From assembly GCA_963820315.1 (NCBI GenBank), contig CAWFZK010000048.1:1-64000 (forward strand): 64,000 bases of DNA, read 5' to 3'. The translations under genes and the position numbers were made by a program. Source of the DNA: JACVRW01 sp963820315. Lineage in GTDB: Bacteria > Actinomycetota > Thermoleophilia > Solirubrobacterales > Thermoleophilaceae. This document shows positions 60,818-64,000 of this stretch, in pieces. The notes below the pieces were generated by a model, which had not been told where the DNA came from, did no database searches, and was given only the letters and a program-made list of their open reading frames with translations. The first letter of the stretch is position 1. Every line of letters begins with the position of its first letter.

Positions 60818-62373
60818 CCGAGGGCTTCGAGGTCGATGGCGTTGCCATCGCCGTCTTCTGCTTCCTCTTCGGGCTAGTGACGGTGCTCGGCTTCGTCGCT
60901 GCGCGCTGGAAGCGCGGCGACCTCGGCCTGCTCGACGAGTGGGGGCTCGGCGGACGCCGCTTCGGCACCGTCATCACCTGGTTCCTGCTCGGCGGCGACC
61001 TGTTCACGGCGTACACGTTCATCGCCGTGCCGGCGCTCGTCTGGGCGGTCGGCGCGGGCGGCTTCTTCGCGCTGCCCTACACGATCCTCGTCTTCCCGTT
61101 CGTCTTCCTGGTGATGCCGCGGCTGTGGTCGGTGGCGTCCAAGCACCGCTACATCACGGCCGCCGACTTCGTGAAGGGCCGCTACTCGAGCCGCAGCCTC
61201 GCGACCGCCGTTGCCTTCACCGGGCTGCTCGCGACGATGCCCTACATCGCCCTCCAGCTCCTCGGCATCCAGGTCGTGCTCGAAGGTCTCGGGATCGAGG
61301 GCGAGTGGCCGCTCATCATCGCCTTCGCGATCCTCGCCGCCTACACCTACACGAGCGGCCTGCGGGCTCCCGCGATGATCGCGATCGTCAAGGACACGCT
61401 GATCTACGCGACCGTGCTGGTCGCGATCATCTACATCCCCTCGCAAGTCGGGGGCTGGGACTCGATCTTCGCCTCGGCCGCGCAGGAGCTGCCGAACCGC
61501 GACGAGCCCGGCGCGCTGATCCCGGGCGGCGCCGACGCCCAGGTGGCCTACGCGACGCTCGCGCTCGGGTCGGCGATGGCGCTGTTCCTCTACCCGCATG
61601 CGCTCACCGCCGTGCTGAGCTCGCGCTCGCAGGACGTCGTGCGGCGCAACATGTCGCTGCTGCCCGCGTGGACCTTCCTGCTCGGGCTGATGGCGCTGCT
61701 CGGCTTCATGGCGATCGCCGCGGGTGTCAACGTGGCAGAGCCGAACCACGCCGTGCCGGCGCTGTTCGTCGACATGTTCCCGTCCTGGTTCCTCGGCGTG
61801 GCCTTCGCGGCGATCGCGATCGGCGCGCTCGTGCCGGCCGCGGTGATGTCGATCGCGGCGGCGAACCTGTTCACGCGCAACGTCTGGAAGGAGTTCGTCC
61901 ACCGCGACTGCTCGGATGCCGAGGAGGCGCAGGTGGCCAAGCTCGTGTCGCTCGTCGTCAAGGTCGGCGCGCTCGCGTTCATCCTGTTGCTGCCGACCCA
62001 GTTCGCGATCGACCTGCAGCTGCTCGGCGGGGTCTGGATGCTGCAGACGCTGCCCGCCGTGCTGATCGCCCTCTACACGCGCTGGTTCCACCGCTGGGGC
62101 CTGCTCGCCGGCTGGCTCGTGGGCATGGTGTTCGGCACCTGGATCGCCGCCTCGCAGGACTTCGCGCCCGTCTGGGAGCTGCCGATCCTGGGCGTCACGG
62201 CGTACACGGCGCTCGCCGCCCTGGCGTTGAACCTCGTCGTCGCCGCCGTTCTGACGGTCCTGCTCGGCGGCAGGGGCCGCGCGGACGAGCTCGACGAGAC
62301 CCGCCCGCAGGAATACGACGAGCTCGAGGAGACTCGCGAGCCGGCACCCACCGTCGGCGCGGGCGTGAGCTGA
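60814..62373 (+). CDS. Sodium:solute symporter (SSS family)
   Basis: A 519-residue transporter with about 13 membrane helices: GDLGLLDEWGLGGRRFGTVI, VITWFLLGGDLFTAYTFIAV, and SIAAANLFTRNVWKEFV are typical of monocarboxylate/acetate symporters of the SSS family (MctP-like). Sodium-coupled uptake of a small organic acid is the likely job. The C-terminal tail is acidic (ELDETRPQEYDELEETR). Start GTG 60814, coupled to the DUF3311 gene. Confidence 0.88.
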   Translation: MTEGFEVDGVAIAVFCFLFGLVTVLGFVAARWKRGDLGLLDEWGLGGRRFGTVITWFLLGGDLFTAYTFIAVPALVWAVGAGGFFALPYTILVFPFVFLVMPRLWSVASKHRYITAADFVKGRYSSRSLATAVAFTGLLATMPYIALQLLGIQVVLEGLGIEGEWPLIIAFAILAAYTYTSGLRAPAMIAIVKDTLIYATVLVAIIYIPSQVGGWDSIFASAAQELPNRDEPGALIPGGADAQVAYATLALGSAMALFLYPHALTAVLSSRSQDVVRRNMSLLPAWTFLLGLMALLGFMAIAAGVNVAEPNHAVPALFVDMFPSWFLGVAFAAIAIGALVPAAVMSIAAANLFTRNVWKEFVHRDCSDAEEAQVAKLVSLVVKVGALAFILLLPTQFAIDLQLLGGVWMLQTLPAVLIALYTRWFHRWGLLAGWLVGMVFGTWIAASQDFAPVWELPILGVTAYTALAALALNLVVAAVLTVLLGGRGRADELDETRPQEYDELEETREPAPTVGAGVS

Positions 62374-62414
62374 GCGCGGTCGGCTGGCCGGCCAGATAGG
62401 ATCGCCGTCGAGGG

Positions 62415-63026
62415 ATGGAGGCGGCTAGCGAACTTCCGCGGCGGCTCGAGGGCGACAAGGCCCAGCGCATCATCGCCGCCATGCGCGCCAGCGTCGGCAA
62501 GCGCGGCGCGGCCGGCTCGACGTTCGATCACGTCGCCCGCGAGGCGGGCGTCTCGCGCGGGCTCCTGCACTACTACTTCGGCTCCAAGGAGCGTCTGCTC
62601 GTCGAGGTGGTCAGGCACGACTGCGACGTGCGCAACCAGGCGATGGACGAGCGCCTCGAGCGGGCCGGCAGCATCGACGAGATCCTCGATGCGCTGGTGG
62701 TCGGCCTCAACGAGTTCATCGAGGACGACGCCGGCAGCCAGGCCGTCATCTACGAGATGCTCTCGGCCTCGCGCCACTCCGAGGAGATCCGCGCCGAGCT
62801 CGCCGAGCTCTACCGCCAGTGGCGCGAACGGCTGGCGGGCTGGCTGCGCGTCAAGGAGCGCGAGGGCGTGATCCGGCTTCAGGCGGAGCCGGAGGCGGTG
62901 GCCTCGATCCTGTTCGCGCTCGGCGACGGCTTCGGCATCCAGGTCCTCTGCGACTCCGAGTGGGACCAGAACCCGGCCTTCGAGCTGGGCGTCGCGAGCG
63001 CGCGGCGGCTGCTGGGCGCGCCGTAG
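62415..63026 (+). CDS. TetR-family regulator
   Basis: A 203-residue repressor. The helix-turn-helix is STFDHVAREAGVSRGLLHYY, followed by FGSKERLLVEVVRHD, and the C-terminal ligand domain spans residues 70-200 (IDEILDALVVGLNEFIEDDA, SASRHSEEIRAELAELYRQW). It follows the symporter gene in the same direction, 41 bases apart, and may control it; the ligand is unknown. ATG 62415. Confidence 0.9.
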   Translation: MEAASELPRRLEGDKAQRIIAAMRASVGKRGAAGSTFDHVAREAGVSRGLLHYYFGSKERLLVEVVRHDCDVRNQAMDERLERAGSIDEILDALVVGLNEFIEDDAGSQAVIYEMLSASRHSEEIRAELAELYRQWRERLAGWLRVKEREGVIRLQAEPEAVASILFALGDGFGIQVLCDSEWDQNPAFELGVASARRLLGAP

Positions 63027-63081
63027 AGCCTGCGCCATCTGAACGCCCGCGCCGACTTCGACAGCGCCGCCGTGCCGGCCG

Positions 63082-63178
63082 CTAGCGGCCGCGCGAGCGC
63101 GCCCGGTACGAGCCCTCGCCGGCGAGCGTGTTGCGGTGGGCCGAGCGCCGCCGTGTATGCCTTCATGCGCCTGTCCAT
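63082..63178 (-). pseudogene. Possible short basic protein, one base out of frame
   Basis: ATG 63178 has an excellent Shine-Dalgarno (GGAGGAG, 6 bases away) and starts MDRRMKAYTAALGPP. One frame over, after a shift near 63134-63139, the sequence continues NTLAGEGSYRARSRGR and stops at TAG 63084-63082. The 97 bases would be exactly 32 codons if one base were removed, like the other +1 breaks in this window. It may be a small Arg-rich peptide. Evidence rests on the ribosome site and on composition only. Confidence 0.35.
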
Positions 63179-63262
63179 CGAGTACTCCTCCGTCGGGTGT
63201 GCTTGCACGGCCACGGTCCCCGGCGGACATGAGGGCGGTGTGAGGCTTTGCTGAGACTCCTC

Positions 63263-64000
63263 TCAGGTGCCGAGCTTCGGCGAGCGCCAGGGCGCCGCGA
63301 GCCGCCCGGTCAGCTCGCCGGCCAGCTCCTCGATCGGCACGCGGACCTGCTCGAGCGTGTCGCGGTCGCGCAGGGTGACCGTGCGGTCCTCGACCGTCTG
63401 GCCGTCGACGGTGACCCCCCAGGGCGTGCCGATCTCGTCCTGGCGGCGATAGCGCCGGCCGATCGAGCCGCCGGCGTCGTACTCGGCCGGGACCTGCGAG
63501 CGCAGCCCCTCGTAGAGCTCACGCGCGAGCTCGGGCATGCCGTCGCGATTGACGAGCGGCAACACGGCAACCTTGACGGGCGCGATCTTGGGGTGCAGGC
63601 GCAGCACCGTGCGCGTCCTGCCCTCGACCTCCTCCTCGTCGTAGGCATCGCAGAGCAGCGCGAGGATCGTGCGCGCCACACCGCCCGCCGGCTCGATCAC
63701 GTGCGGGACGTAGCGCTCCTGGGTGGCGGTGTCGACGTACTCGAGCTTCTCGCCGGAGAACTTCGCGTGCTGGGTGAGGTCGAAGTCGCCGCGGTTGGCG
63801 ATGCCCTCGAGCTCGGACCAGCCGATCGGGTACAGGTACTCGATGTCGCTGGTGGCCGACGAGTAGTGCGAGAGCTCGTCCGGGCCGTGCGCGCGCAGGC
63901 GCAGGCGCTCGGGGTCGAGCCCGAGGCCGGCATACCAGTCCATCCGCGCCTGCATCCAGTGCTCGTGCCAGCTCTCGGCCTCGGCCGGCGGCACGAAGAA
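63263..64000 (-). CDS. glyS: Glycyl-tRNA synthetase (dimeric type), 3' part
   Basis: The C-terminal part of a class II glycyl-tRNA synthetase; the gene continues past the right edge of the window. GWSELEGIANRGDFDLTQHA is the conserved motif of the alpha2-type enzyme, followed by VPHVIEPAGGVARTILALLC (motif 3 region), and the anticodon-binding domain (APVKVAVLPLVNRDGMPELA, then AGGSIGRRYRRQDEIGTPWG and VTVDGQT). It charges tRNA-Gly. The stop at 63263-63265 is the last base group before a non-coding stretch. Confidence 0.93.
   Translation of the reverse strand, partial: FFVPPAEAESWHEHWMQARMDWYAGLGLDPERLRLRAHGPDELSHYSSATSDIEYLYPIGWSELEGIANRGDFDLTQHAKFSGEKLEYVDTATQERYVPHVIEPAGGVARTILALLCDAYDEEEVEGRTRTVLRLHPKIAPVKVAVLPLVNRDGMPELARELYEGLRSQVPAEYDAGGSIGRRYRRQDEIGTPWGVTVDGQTVEDRTVTLRDRDTLEQVRVPIEELAGELTGRLAAPWRSPKLGT

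Overview
The window is very GC-rich, densely coded chromosomal DNA with many GTG and TTG starts. The core genes present (dnaX-ybaB, recR, lysC-asd, icd-mdh, lon, glyS, a complex II operon and the SRP RNA) look like an actinobacterium. A deep-branching group such as Thermoleophilia/Solirubrobacterales fits best; this is an inference from gene style and not a phylogeny. Several conserved genes are interrupted by single-base reading-frame breaks in G/C runs, so the sequence may be a draft or metagenome assembly with residual indels.

Layout. 0-7 kb: a broken hypothetical gene, a Tat-exported class V aminotransferase, a GNAT acetyltransferase, a zinc formaldehyde/alcohol dehydrogenase, a frame-broken cation/proton exchanger and an MFS pump. 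7.0-10.05 kb: a small decayed island bounded by a tRNA-Val gene and a 22-bp copy of its 3' end. 10-14 kb: a YihY/BrkB membrane protein, a CHRD protein and a kynurenine-degradation pair (formamidase, kynureninase) with RidA. 14.1-14.4 kb: a large, Bacillus-type SRP RNA. 14.4-19.5 kb: a SnoaL-like protein, an E1/transketolase-like enzyme (frame-broken), a universal stress protein, dnaX and ybaB. 19.6-24.2 kb: accessory metabolic genes that separate dnaX-ybaB from recR (24.3 kb). 24.9-30.4 kb: an unknown secreted protein, a proline-rich LysM protein and an ABC exporter next to a NarL-type two-component system. 30.5-37.3 kb: a molybdopterin oxidoreductase, a GH3-like secreted protein, lysC-asd and small proteins. 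37.5-41.5 kb: a GH65 phosphorylase with beta-phosphoglucomutase and a LuxR regulator with a degenerate receiver domain.

41.7-51.1 kb holds TCA-cycle genes: a non-classical complex II (sdhA, sdhB and an HdrB-like CCG subunit) on the minus strand, and icd-mdh on the plus strand. Between them lies the most interesting feature: an M50 protease with CBS domains, a large secreted protein with twelve proline-rich DPKP repeats and a C-terminal DddA/SCP1.201-like deaminase toxin domain, and directly after it an Imm1-type immunity gene. The repeat region contains two 95-bp units among units that are otherwise multiples of 3, so the signal-peptide frame and the toxin frame are out of register as assembled.

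51-64 kb: a winged-helix protein, SRPBCC and NmrA-like proteins, a small Cys-rich protein, an MBL hydrolase, an ECF sigma factor with a membrane partner, a GMC oxidoreductase, hsp20-lon, a membrane protein, a DUF3311/SSS symporter pair, a TetR regulator, a probable micro-gene, and the 3' part of glycyl-tRNA synthetase running off the window.
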